DNA from: Annona cherimola
Lineage: Eukaryota; Streptophyta; Magnoliopsida; Magnoliales; Annonaceae
Reading direction: 5' to 3'
Assembly (NCBI GenBank): GCA_030490835.1
Contig: CM059973.1
Coordinates: 87,069,641-87,133,640, forward strand
DNA length: 64,000 nt
Position numbers and translations under genes: made by a program. Each line of letters opens with the position of its first letter. Position 1 is the stretch's first letter. The notes below the pieces were generated by a model that worked only from the letters and a program-made list of their open reading frames with translations, was not told where the DNA came from and searched no databases. Of the stretch, positions 23,666 to 34,964 are shown piece by piece.

Positions 23666-24418
23666 AAATCGTTTTGAATATGTGATTTTACAACTTTTTC
23701 ATATTTTCAGTGCATGAGAAATGCAATATTTTTATTTTTAAATTCAACGTAAATTATTAAAATTTAAAATTGTAAAATTGCATATTGAAAATTACCTTTT
23801 TTGGGACCACATACATGTAAAAAAAAAAAAAAAATTCAAAATGATGCTTACGCGAGAATTGAATCGAGCACCATTACTTAATTAGTCGTCAATAAGCCAC
23901 CAATTAAATTCCACTTCTAAGATCAATCAACATGCCACGTGCAGCGTAACAATTAGTGTATACACCTAAGCATTGCTAATTAGATTGACCATGTTTGTGT
24001 TGATGAATCAGAGGGCTGGGTCTGCTTTAATTGGTTGGGTGCAGATGAGGAGTAGGCAGTACAGTTGATCAAACGAATGGAAAAAAAATCAATAATTTTA
24101 TGGCCATCTTTCCATGTTAGTAATCTTTGGTAACTAGTCAGCCTCCATAAACACGCAATTGCTTTATAAAGAGGGCCATGAAATGGACTGGCAAGTGGAA
24201 ACACAACGGCCAACGACTCCCCATAAATGACCCATATTATAAGCAACCTAGCTTGCTCAGTAATCTCTGTTCCCCGTTAAAGATCGGATAACAACTCCCC
24301 ACCAAACTCACAGCTCTCTTTCCTCCTCTCTTTTTAAAGCCATGGAATAATGCATACTTGAAACAACACGAAAAAGAGAAAGAGAGAGAGCAGCAGCAGC
24401 TGAGAGAAAGAAAGAAAG

Positions 24419-27400
24419 ATGGTGAACTTAGTGGCTGCACAAAAGCCCCTCCTGCATGGCCTCATAAAGATGGCCGGGCTTAGGCCGCATTCGGTAGAGA
24501 TCGAACCAGGAACAGTGATGAGCTTTTGGATTCCTTGTCCCCCCAAGAAAAAACACAAGGGAGAGAGTGAGGCCAAAAAGAGACCGGCAGTGGTGCTCAT
24601 CCACGGCTTCGCTGCCGATGGCCTCGTCACATGGCAGTTTCAGATTGGTGCGCTGACTAAGAAGTACGACGTCTACGTCCCGGACCTCCTCTTCTTCGGA
24701 GGCTCCGCCACGTCTAGCGGCGACCGCTCTCCAGCCTTCCAGGCCGAGTGCCTGGCCAGGGCTCTCCGGAGTCAACTCGGGGTCCACAGCTGTACCGCCG
24801 TCGGCTTCAGCTACGGCGGCATGGTGGCGTTCAAGATGGCCGAGCTGTATCCCCAGCTGGTGTCGTCTCTGGTCATCTCCGGTTCCATCATCGCTATGAC
24901 CGATTCCATCTCCGAGACTACCCTCCAAAGTCTTGGATTCTCATCTTCCTCCGAGCTGCTGCTCCCATCTGATGTTAAAGGCCTCAAAGCTCTGCTTTCG
25001 GTTGCTTGCCACAAGAAGCTCTGGTTCCCCAACCGGCTCCACAAAGACTATTTGGAGGTCAGCCACTTCATCAACTACCACTAATAACTATCCTTGTTGA
25101 GACTTCGTGCTGAACCGTGCATCGGCCCAAAAATATTTTTTTTAATTTTTTTTATGAGTAAATAAATTAGTTGTATTAAATTTATCAATTAAGTTTTACT
25201 ATTTTTGAATATTTTTAAGTATTTTTTAAAATTTTTTATAGATAAATAAATCTAATTGTATTAAATCTATCAATTAAGTTTTACTATTTTTGAATATTTT
25301 TAAGTATTTTTTTATTTTTAAATATAGTAGCATTTTCATAATTTTTGGATATCAGAAAATTACGAAAATGCTACTATGTTTAAAAATAAAGAAAAAATAC
25401 TTTAAAATATCCAAAAATTATAAAAATTAGTTTATAGATTTAATATATTTAGATTTACTTATGAAAAAAATTTAAAAATTTTAAAAAATAAGTTTTTGAG
25501 CCGAATGTACAACCTCTTCCGTGCATCCAGTCTGAAAAGATCAAGTCTCTTCTTCTTCTCCTCCTATATTAATTAGATTGAGAATTTAAGTATTCACCAG
25601 GTGATTCAGTTCTTAGAATATCAATTTAAAATATCTTAATCCCTTAACCAATGTCATTACAAAATGGAAATTATTAATTGTCCAATTTTATAGTTTCTTA
25701 ATAAGTTTGGTCTAACAAATATTAATCTATTTTTAAAAAAAAAGAATTTGTTTTAATTTTTAATTTCACTTTCTCTACCTAGCGCTGTTGTTGAACTAGA
25801 CCATTAAGCTACTACGTTGAAAGTGGACACGCTAAGCAATTCTAATAATATTAAACTCCGAAATGTTTCAACGTCGATCCAAAATGTACAGCCCTCTAGT
25901 CAAAGCTATACGTGGACCTTCAGAACGGTGAGAATGAGTCATGATATCGTGCACTAGAGTGCACTCAAGCTTCAGTGTGCTTAGGTGTAAAAATTCATTT
26001 TTAATATATTTTTAAAATTTTTAAATAATTGTTACTCTTGATATATTAAATATGTGTATCATCCGCTTTTAAAATTTTTTTAAAAATCTAAAGTCTTAAA
26101 AAATGGTAAAAATTAATATACACGCTAAATACACAAAAATTAACAATTGTATAAAAAAATGTAAAAATAAAAAATAAGTGAAATGCACTAGGGTGCACCG
26201 AGGCATGCCGAGAAACATATAAGTGGAGGTACTCTAGGTTGTAGCAAGATGTTGTCATTTTTTCATTCTGGCCAACATTGAATGGTGGGTTTTTTGTATT
26301 TTAAATTCTTTAATTTTTTTTATTTGCATTTTAAACTTCGAAATTTGGCCGTTTGCATTTTAATCCTTGAAAACTTTAGTTTTTTTGTATTTTAAACCTT
26401 GTCCCATAACGTTGTTAAAAACTACCATTAATCCATGCAAAATGACAAAATACCCTCTAATATTTAAAAAAATATTTTTTACATTTTAAATTTGACTATT
26501 AGGATTTTTTGTTTTATTATTAGAGGTTTCAATAACATTTTTACCTTTAATACAGATTTAACTATTTTTTAAAAAAATATAGAAGGGTATTTATATCATT
26601 TTGCACGAATTAATGGTAATTTTCAATACCATTATAAGTCAAGATTTATAATATAAAAGAATCAAAATTTCGGAGTTTAAAATGCAAGCAACTAAACTTT
26701 AGGATTTAAAATGTAAATAGGCAAAATTAGAGGATTCAAAATGCAAAATGCTATCCAACGGTGGGTGGCAAAGATGTTGACGCTCAGATGAGGTGCATGC
26801 GCATTAGTTTTTTTTTTTTTTTTTTCTAAAAAAAATTTGTTTCTGCTGGAAGTAGTTGCTGGGGTGATATGCTTTTATGAATCAAGATCTGTACCATACT
26901 TTAATATCTGCTGCTAGTACAAGCATGCTACCAAACCCAAATTAATTTTAAAAGAAAATCATCAAAAGTATGATATATTCCGGCTGGAAATTTTTATAAT
27001 TAAACGTATTGGTATTTTCACTTCAAATCTAAAAATTGACCTTGAGATGCACTGATTCATGCAGGTAATGTTTACAAACAGGAAGGAGAGAAGTGAACTG
27101 CTAGAAGGCTTGGTCGTCAGCAACAAAGAAGCGTGCATCCCCTCCTTCCCGCAGGTAAAAGTACATATAAATCAGCACTTTTGGTAAGCTAAAACAACGG
27201 ACGCGTCGCGCGTTGTGGTAGTTTGGGAGCTATTGTAGCAATATCTTTCATTTATGAACTATCTGTTCATCCGTTAGGCCGCGTGAGTCATAAACAGGCT
27301 TTTATTATTTTTTATATCTCCATGTCTAGCCCTTTTGGTAAGCTACAAAGCAGGCGTGTCATGGTGGTAGGTTGGCAGCTACTGAAGCAAGATCTTTCAT

Positions 27401-27841
27401 TTATGAGGTGTCTGTTCATAGAGTAGGCTTTATGACAAGGCTTTTATTATTCATTTATATCTCCATGACTAGACATTTTGTACTGGGTTCATTGCAGGCA
27501 ATCCTTCTGTTATGGGGTGAAAAGGATCAGATATTCAACATAGAGCTCGCCAACAGCATGAAAGAGTGAGTAATCCTCTGTACATAGTTTGCCTAGAATA
27601 TCTAACCTGTTGTTTTGGGAACTCTCTATCATCATTGTATGAAATATGAAAACCCAGCCCTGCCTTCTTCCAGAGAAACTGATTGACTGTCCAATACAGG
27701 CAACTGGGAGACAAGGCAATACTTCAAGGCATAAAGAAGGCAGGCCACCTTGTTCACCTGGAACGACCATGCGTCTACAACAGGTGCCTCAAGGAATTCC
27801 TAGCTCGCTGTGTGCAAACCAATGGCGCTGATCAGTGCTAA
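24419..27841 (+). CDS. Alpha/beta hydrolase fold protein, four exons, intact (copy A)
   Basis: A plant alpha/beta hydrolase of the MVNLVAAQKPLLHGL family, predicted serine hydrolase or esterase; substrate unknown. Exons: 24419-25057, 27065-27154, 27498-27565 and 27700-27841, with GT/AG borders and matching phases. Total is 939 nt and 312 residues, usual for the family. The oxyanion region is HGF at 62-64, the nucleophile elbow is GFSYGG with S131, the acid is probably D253 (GEKDQIF) and the base H282 (GHLVHLE). The N-terminal leucine-rich segment could associate with membranes but is not a clear signal peptide. The leader just before the ATG is GA-rich, and a TATA-like TTTATAAAG lies near 24162, about 250 bp upstream. 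Intron 1 is about 2 kb and carries three MULE-like MITEs. A frame-shifted paralogue lies at 33977-40550. Confidence 0.93.
25115..25525. mobile_element. Family-M MITE with internal duplication, in intron 1 of copy A
   Basis: Shows the palindromic core of family M: 'tagtagcattttcataattt' is mirrored by 'aaaattacgaaaatgctact'. The left arm contains a direct repeat of about 90 bp ('gtattaaatttatcaattaa' and 'gtattaaatctatcaattaa'). Outer ends resemble each other as inverted repeats: ggcccaaaaa at the left and, reversed, ggctcaaaaa at the right. No clean target duplication is seen. Confidence 0.5.
25960..26215. mobile_element. Shortened family-M MITE in intron 1 of copy A
   Basis: Ends carry 'ctagagtgcactcaagc' and 'gcactagggtgcaccgaggc', similar to the termini of copies at 2735 and 61925. 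The arm 'taaaaattaatatacacgct' is family-typical, but the central palindrome is largely missing, suggesting an internal deletion. Confidence 0.45.
26290..26756. mobile_element. MULE-like MITE with 9-bp duplication in intron 1 of copy A
   Basis: The 467-bp element has arms rich in 'gcattttaaac'/'gtttaaaatgc' that are reverse complements near its two ends. Flanks are aatggtggg (26281-26289) and aacggtggg (26757-26765), a 9-bp duplication with one mismatch. Unit B lacks it at the corresponding place. No coding capacity. Confidence 0.6.
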
Positions 27842-28149
27842 TTCTTTCTTCCAACAAACATTCCTATCCACTACTTAATTTGGCCGTGGATTAATTTCTC
27901 AGGAACATTGCCGCAGAGTTCTTCAACGGTGTCTTGCATGTTGTTTACCTTCCAAATAACATTACAGTAGCATCGATCCAGAAACAGTGCACCCTAATTA
28001 ATCAGCTTATCATATCATGTGGGTTTGCGATGTTGTAACTTGTGAGGTAATATATGCGGCGAGACAGGGGAAACAGTAATGCTGAGGAAGGCCAGTAAAT
28101 GTAATGCTGAAATCTGATATAGTAGAACTCTCTTCATCCTTGAATAAAA

Positions 28150-29150
28150 ATGTGAAAAAACAATAATTTAATCAAAATCCAAGGCCTCCACTACTGTTTA
28201 ATCTAATGTATTTATCATTACAATATGAGTTTATTTAACAATAAATATACAAAAAAAGATGTGGACAGGCAACAGAGTATCTTTAGCTTCCACACAAACT
28301 TGTAACATATAATAATATATAATTTTTAGTCAGAAATGCACGATGTAGTTGACCGACAATCCTAATCGTTTTCAATATTCCGAAATCCAAATTTGCTATG
28401 TATTGAACTGAATTTAAAAGTGCAAGACAGTTCCCATGTAAGGGCACTTTTTATTTCAAAAATTAGACAACCTTTCATACTAAAAAAAAAAAAACTAAAA
28501 ATAAAGTAGAACACACGGCTAATGATCACATGACATCAGGACCACCTGTGGTGGAAATATTAAGAAGCCCTTTAGTCAAAATCCAACCACGCGAAATTGA
28601 AATTTTGAGGGCCTTCATTTATGAACGGTTTGTCGTTGTTGTTTGAGTTCTCATCGTTCTTTTTAATTTCGGGCTATTTGAATTTACAACAGTTTTTCTG
28701 AAAAATTGTATTTACCCCACAATTATATATTGACTTTGCTTAAATCCCTCTTTTATGAATTGTGTTTGCAAAATTAACCCTTATCATTAACTTCAATTGA
28801 GCTCTTCAAACAAAAAACAATGAGAAAAATGAGTTCTCCAAACCACCAATACATCATCATCAAAGCAATTAATAGTGTCCTATTGTTGATTGACGTTGAT
28901 AGCAATCATCAAATTTGATTTTTTTAATTACAATTTTATACAATGTGACATCTAGATATTACAATAAGGCACATTTACAACCCTCACACTATGGAGGAGA
29001 TTTTTCTATAAATATCCCTATACAAAAGGAAAATTTTAAAAAACCCCCACTTTCGGGTGAGAAATTGCAAAACCCCTATTTTAGAGACTATATTGTAAAA
29101 ACTCCGCTCATGAGGGGGAGGAGATTTGAAACCTGACATCCTCACTGCAA
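28150..29150. other. Downstream flank of copy A, no gene
   Basis: Low-coding AT-rich DNA after the hydrolase 3' end. It matches unit B at 40870-41320 and 43810-44040, confirming shared ancestry rather than function. No other element was identified. Confidence 0.5.
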
Positions 29151-29152
29151 CA

Positions 29153-31510
29153 TGTCCAGTGGGCCAAGTGCCTAGTGGCATCTAATTTGGTTATTGAAAC
29201 TTTAATTTATGCGAAAATCCTAACACCTCTTTTAGACAATAGTATATGAATAAATCATTTCCATTAGTGAAAGGTTTTTGATAACACAACAATCATAATG
29301 TGCAAATTGCAAAATCATGAAAAAACAGGAGATAAATACAAAATAGTCCTCTTAATTTCTATAATAACGTGAATTCTTCCCCAAAATGATCTGTGGATTT
29401 ACCACTGGGCTAAGTGCCCAGTGGCATCTAATTTAGTTATTGAAATTATAATTTATGCAGAAATCCTAACACCTCTTTTAGACAATAGTATATGAATAAA
29501 CCATTTCCATCAGTGAAAGGTTTTTGATAAAACAACAGTCATAATGTGCAAATTGCAAAATCACGAAAAAAGAGGATATAAATACAAAATAGTCCTCTTA
29601 ATTTCTATAATAACGTGAATTCTTCTCCAAAATGATCTGTGGATTTACCACATCTAATTTAGTTATTGAAATTTTAATTTACGCAGAAATCCTAACACCT
29701 CTTTTAGACAATAGTATATGAATAAACCATTTCCATCAATAAAAGTTTTTGATAAAACAACAATCATAATGTGCAAATTGCAAAATCACAAAAAAAGAGG
29801 AGATAAATACAAAATAGTCCTCTTAATTTCTATAATGACATGAATTCTTCTCCAAAATTAGGGGTGCAACTTGGTACCCGGGTCGGTCCGAACCCGCCCG
29901 ACCCGACCCGGTATCAAAACCAAAAATGGGTTTTATTTTTAAGATTTTTTCAAAATAGACCCGGTTTCAACCCGACCCGTAGAAACCCGAAACCAAAACC
30001 GGGTTCGCACCAACCCGGTGCCAAAACCCGACTCGGTCCGAACCCGATGTAGTTTATATAATTTTTCATCAATTATACATGCTTTTTTGTAATATTAATA
30101 TATATATATACATGTTTTAGGCATTACTAACTCTAATTTAGACAAATCACCTCTTTCTTCATTATCAAAGCATACTTGAGGTAACTTAATTTCTAGGATG
30201 ATTTTTTATAATTATTATCTTCTTATTATTAACAGTTGCATGTATTTTTTCGTCTCGGTTGATGCATATTATTTTCAAATATGTAAATCGAGGAGGAAGA
30301 ACTTGACATTAGAAATGTAGATGAAAATCAAGGGAGAAATTACTTGGAAGTCTTCGAATAGTTTTTTAGTTTTTTTGGAAACTTTGGAGACATGAACTCA
30401 TTTGAAATTTGAATTTGTTTAAAAGTAGATATAAACTTATTTAAACTTGAGATTTGTTTATATTGTCATTTTAAATTTGGATTGCACTTAAATTAGATTG
30501 GAATGTTGAACCATTATGCTTAATGTATTTAGATTTAGTTACTTTGAATAACTGTTATGTGGATTATATTTGAATTTGAGTCGACATGATAAATTTATTT
30601 CATATTATGCTTTCTATTAGTACGAGAAATCTGTTAATTTGAATTTCAGATTGTAGTATAAATTTAATTCATATTTTAAGTTTATTGGTATGACAAGTGG
30701 TCAATTTTTACTTTAGCAATTTGTATGATAAATATTCAGTTTGAATTCAATTTCAGCAATTTGTACGATAATGTTTAGTTTCAACTACAAAGTTGGTATG
30801 ATATGTTCATTTTCTATTTGGTATACTTGAGTCATTTCCATTAGCTATTAAATAGAAATGACCAACTAGTCATAAAACTAACTAATTTGTCATTTATTTG
30901 TGTCTATAGGATGCTGAAAAATTGCTTGCAGAGTTCATTCAAAGAATATTGCAGAATTCAGCATGATGTTGTAGAATTCTTTGAAAGTATCTTGTAGAAT
31001 TCAGCGTGAGGCTTGACTTCATAAACACATGTATGTATATTTCAATAATTTTCTTTTAGATTACAACTGAATTTGGAAAAAAATAGTTTATTGGTAACCC
31101 GAATTCAAACCCGAAACCAAACCAAAACCAATGCGAACCCGACCCGAACCTGGTCCGAACCCGAATTACATTCTTAGGGTTTGGGTTTGGGTTTACTCCA
31201 ACCCGGTTGGCTTAGGGTTTGGGTTCACTCAAACCCGGTATAACCCGACCCGAGTTGCACCCCTACCCAAAATGACCCGTGGATTTACCACTGGGCCAAG
31301 TGCCCAGTGGCATCTAATTTGGTTATTGAAATTTTCATTTATACAAAAATCCTAACACCTCTTTTAGACAACAACATATGAATAAGCCATTTCCATCAAT
31401 GAAAGGTTTTTGATAAAACAATAGTCATAATGTGCAAATTGCAAAATCACGAAAAAAGAGGAGATAAATTCAAAATAATCCTCTTAATTTCTGTAATAAC
31501 ATGAATTCTT
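29153..31510. repeat. Tandem array of about 245-bp units, interrupted by a hAT element
   Basis: Four direct copies begin near 29153, 29394, 29638 and 31274. Each holds 'aatcctaacacctcttttag', 'acaatagtatatgaataaa', 'cataatgtgcaaattgcaaa' and 'aatagtcctcttaatttcta'. Most units start with a short palindrome, actgggccaagtgcccagt. The third and fourth units are separated by the hAT insertion at 29859-31265. Unit B carries only one copy (44105-44305), so the array expanded in A or contracted in B. Confidence 0.75.
29859..31265. mobile_element. Non-autonomous hAT element, 1407 bp
   Basis: The left terminus is TAGGGGTGCAACTTGG; the right terminus read in reverse complement is TAGGGGTGCAACTCGG. This is a hAT/Ac-type inverted repeat. 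Flanks tccaaaat (29851-29858) and cccaaaat (31266-31273) form an 8-bp duplication with one mismatch, as expected for hAT. Subterminal regions are dense in GACCCG/CGGGTC and GGTTTGGG motifs on both sides, typical of transposase-binding arrays. The interior is AT-rich with no transposase frame. Confidence 0.85.
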
Positions 31511-32659
31511 TCCCAAAATGATCTGTCTTCCAAAACTTTGTCTATTTGTTTTCACTGTTCAATAGGCAAAAATCAGGTGAGTCAAATAAGCAGTTTACAC
31601 TTCAGCCAACTGCTAGCCCAAGGATGAAATGCATGAATCCTCAATTTGAGATCATATAACTAAAGCTATTTATATGTAATAGAAAATATAATTATATGCA
31701 CAAAAGTTGGTTAATACTTCTTTATCTCTATATATTGTATATTATTTATATATATGTTTGCGTAGTTGTTTTCCATGTTGATATTATTATTATTATTATT
31801 ATATAAATGATATTATTTACATTTGTATTTATGTTTATATAATTTAATTTTACATTTGTTTATTTTTTCTTTATTTTTTTAAAAGATAAATTTTCTTTTG
31901 AAATATATTATATTAATACATTTACTTAGGCCATGTATTATCTTAAGTTCACATAAAATATTAAATTTATTGCTCTTAACATAAATAAAAATTTGTCAAC
32001 CAAATTCCAACCCGAACTTAATTTGCATAAATAAATTATATTTATATTTCTAAAGTTATAGTAAGATTTAACAAATAGTATTAGAGTTAGGCCTATGATA
32101 AACTTGAATTTCATGAATTCAAATTTCACCTCTAAGGGCTACGAGGTAATCAACTTTACCAGCAAAATTTTGAATTCCATTGAAAATTCTAACAAGAGTG
32201 TGTTTATGGAATAAAGTTCACAGGTGGAAATTTTTTTATTAAAATCAATAATTAGTATTGAACTTGAAAAAATCTGAAAAATAGATATTTTAATGCAAAT
32301 TGTTCAATTTAAGAGTCTCGGTTCAACGCAAATGTGTGCATTGAGCCTCAGTGTATATGCTTGCATAATAAACCTTTTTTTTTATATATTTTTTGCATTC
32401 ATACGTTGGCCTAAGCAAGGTATTTTACAATTCGTTCATGTAATTTTTTATTTTTAAATTCAAAATAAAATATTAAAAATTAAAATTGTACACTTGCATA
32501 TTGAAAAATACCTTGCTTGGGCCGAGATATATATGTAAAAAAAAAAAAAAAACGAAAATGAAAATGATGCTCACGTGAGCATTGGTGGAGCACCATTAAT
32601 TAAATAGGCGTCAATAAGCCAGCAAATAAATCCTTAGTTAATAGTCAGCAACCACAAAC

Positions 32660-33719
32660 CAGTGTTATCAGAACCGGACCGGTTCGACCGGGAACCGGTC
32701 CAGTTTCCGGTTCGATTGGCACCGGTTCGGTCTGATCAAATGAAACCGTCCGAACCGGTGAACCGGAATTCCGGTTCGACTGGTCGGACGAATAAACCCT
32801 TAAAAAAAACACGATCTTCAGTCTTCTGCTTCCTCTGTTCGTCGTCCCGCAGCCGCAGCCGCAGCAGGCACCGCCTTCGCCCTCGCCCTCGCCCGACGAT
32901 CTTGCCGTCGTCGTCCCGCAGCCGGCAGCCCTCGCCCTCGCCCTCGCCCTCGCCCGACGATTTGCCGTCTCGCCCGACGATCTGCCGCTGACGATCTGCC
33001 GCACGCCGTCTTGCCGGCTGCCGCTGCTCTGTGCTGTCTCCTCTCCCGGCGCCGGCGCCGTCTTGCCGCACCCCGCACGACGACTGGGAGCTCTGTGCTG
33101 TCTCCTCTCCCGCCCCGCCGCTCTATGCTTCTCCTCTCCCGGTGCCGGTAGCATCAAAATTCAAAAAAGCAAATATCAAAAAACAGTACTCATTATTTAT
33201 TTATTTAGCCCTTTTTGATTTAGCCTAATTTTTTTTTGCTTGCGTATCTTATGAATTAGTAATTATCAATGATTCAATTATGCTATTAAACAATCCGATA
33301 ATATCAATTATGTCATTAAATAAATCTAAAATCTTACGTAATTATTAAAAAAATCTCTATAGGAATGATGATTATTAACTCCCATACATTCAAAATTTTA
33401 AGTAATTTTGGACCTACAAAAATACTTCATATAATCAATCCATTCTAATTAATTTTTTAAAACTCACTATTAATTTTTTCCTATATATTTTGTTCTTATA
33501 TTGTGGTCCTTAAAATCCAACATATATATTTTGGATTTATAAAAACATAAGTTTATCAATATATTTATTTAAAAATTTTAAAAATTTAATATTTATGATG
33601 TCATAAATATGTCATGCTGACGTCACCGGTTCGAACCGGTTTGATTAACCGGTCAAACCGGTTCGAACCAGATCCGTTCCTTTACCGGTTCAATCACGGG
33701 TTCGGTTCTGACAACATTG
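32660..33719. mobile_element. Non-autonomous hAT element with GC-rich cargo, 1060 bp
   Basis: Inverted termini CAGTGTTATCAGAACC (left) and, reversed from the right, CAATGTTGTCAGAACC. An 8-bp duplication with one mismatch flanks it: ccacaaac at 32652-32659 and tcacaaac at 33720-33727. Subterminal ACCGGTT/AACCGG repeats are dense at both ends. The block 32820-33150 is unusually GC-rich with repeated CGCCCTCGCC and CCCGACGAT units, unlike the AT-rich remainder. Open frames there are low-complexity Arg/Ala or Ser/Arg on both strands and do not look like a real protein. Confidence 0.82.
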
Positions 33720-34719
33720 TCACAAACACGCATATGCTTGATTAGACGGCCATGAAACGGACAGGAAATCACAAGGGCCAACGACTACCAATAATTGTCC
33801 CATTTTCCAAGCAGTCTAGCTGGCTCTCAACGATCGGATGACAACTCAATGCCAAACTCACAGCTTTTTTGGGTGAGGTACGGTCTGTCGGTGTCTTTCT
33901 TTCGCGTTCCTGAAAGTTTGAAACAGCACACGAGAGGGCAGCAGCAGCTGCTGCTGAAAGAAAGAAAGAAAGAAAGATGTCGAACCTGGTCGCTGCAGTA
34001 ATGACCCTACTGCATTGCCTCATAAAGATGGCTGGGCTTAGGCCGCATTCCGTAGAAATCGAACCAGGAACGGTAATGAGCTTTTGGATTCCTTGTCCCC
34101 CCAAGAAAAAACGCAAGGGAGAGAGTGAGACCAAGAAGAGACCAGCAGTGGTGCTCATCCACGGCTTCGCTCCCGATGGCCTCGTCACATGGCTGTTTCA
34201 GATTGGTGCGCTGACTAAGAAGTACGACGTCTACGTCCCGGACCTTCTCTTCTTCGGAGGCTCCGCCACGACGAGTGGCGACCGCTCTCCGGCCTTCCAG
34301 GCAGAGTGCCTTGCCAGGGCTCTCCGGAGTCACCTCGGGGTCCACAGCTGCACCGCCGTCGGCTTCAGCTACGGTGGCATGGTGGCCTTCAAGATGGCCG
34401 AGCTGTATCCCCAGCTGGTGTCGTCTCTAGTCATCCCCGGTTTCGTCATTGCCATGACGGAGTCCATCTCTGAGATCATCCTCCAAAGTCTCGGATTCTC
34501 ATCTTTCTCCGAGATGCTGCTCCCATCTGACGTCGAAAGCCTCAAAGCTCTGCTTTCGGTTGGTACAGGAAGCTCTGGTTCCCCAGCCGGTTCCACAAAG
34601 ACTATTTCGAGGTCAGCCACTTCATCAACTATCACTAATCGCTACCTTTTTTTTTTGCCCCCTTCATATGTGTTTGAGAAGTGAACGAAAATATTTTCCG
34701 GTAAAAATTTTTAAAATAA

Positions 34720-34935
34720 GAAAAAATGATGCGATATGTGAGAAGTAACAATGAATAATAAAGAAAATAAAGTTAAAATAAATTTGATAATTATACAAGT
34801 GGTTGTATAAAAATAATTGAAAAGTATAATAATAATATAAAAAATATGAAAAGATAATTAAAAAATAAGATAATTATGAAAAGTAAAAAGTTTTAACTTA
34901 AAGAATTTTAGTTTGAAAAACTTTCATTTCACCCA
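34720..34935. mobile_element. Family-H MITE in intron 1 of copy B
   Basis: Carries the family motifs 'aatgatgcgatatgtgagaa', 'ttgtataaaaataattgaaa' and 'agtaaaaagttttaactta'. It follows closely after exon 1 of the pseudogene and is absent from unit A at this place. Confidence 0.5.
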
Positions 34936-34964
34936 ACATTTTTCTCTTCTTCTTGAATGGATTG

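Larger units (their letters stand above)
19140..31676. repeat. Tandem duplication, unit A
   Basis: Unit A matches unit B (31677-44460) in the same orientation and order. Paired blocks by eye: 19140-20110 with 31680-32200; 23330-24240 with 32320-33830 (B carrying a hAT insertion); 24410-25070 with 33965-34630; 25570-25860 with 38285-39320; 26990-28930 with 39745-41320 and 43810-44040; 29170-29410 with 44105-44300; 31510-31670 with 44300-44460. The junction falls near 31677. Gaps in the match are explained by insertions private to one unit. Confidence 0.8.

Noticed and set aside
24428..24928. 166-codon minus-strand open frame
   Set aside because: It is the antisense shadow of the hydrolase exon 1, and the sense frame has family motifs and splice signals.
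31170..31225. Telomere-like GGGTTT repeats
   Set aside because: They are few, irregular and lie in the subterminal region of a hAT element with mirrored motifs at the other end, not an interstitial telomere.
29153..31510. CRISPR-like array
   Set aside because: The units are about 245 bp and repeat over their whole length, with no unique spacers; the host is a plant.
32645..33157. Long overlapping open frames on both strands (Arg/Ala- and Ser/Arg-rich)
   Set aside because: They come from GC-rich short repeats inside a hAT element; the same block is open in several frames and shows no domain.
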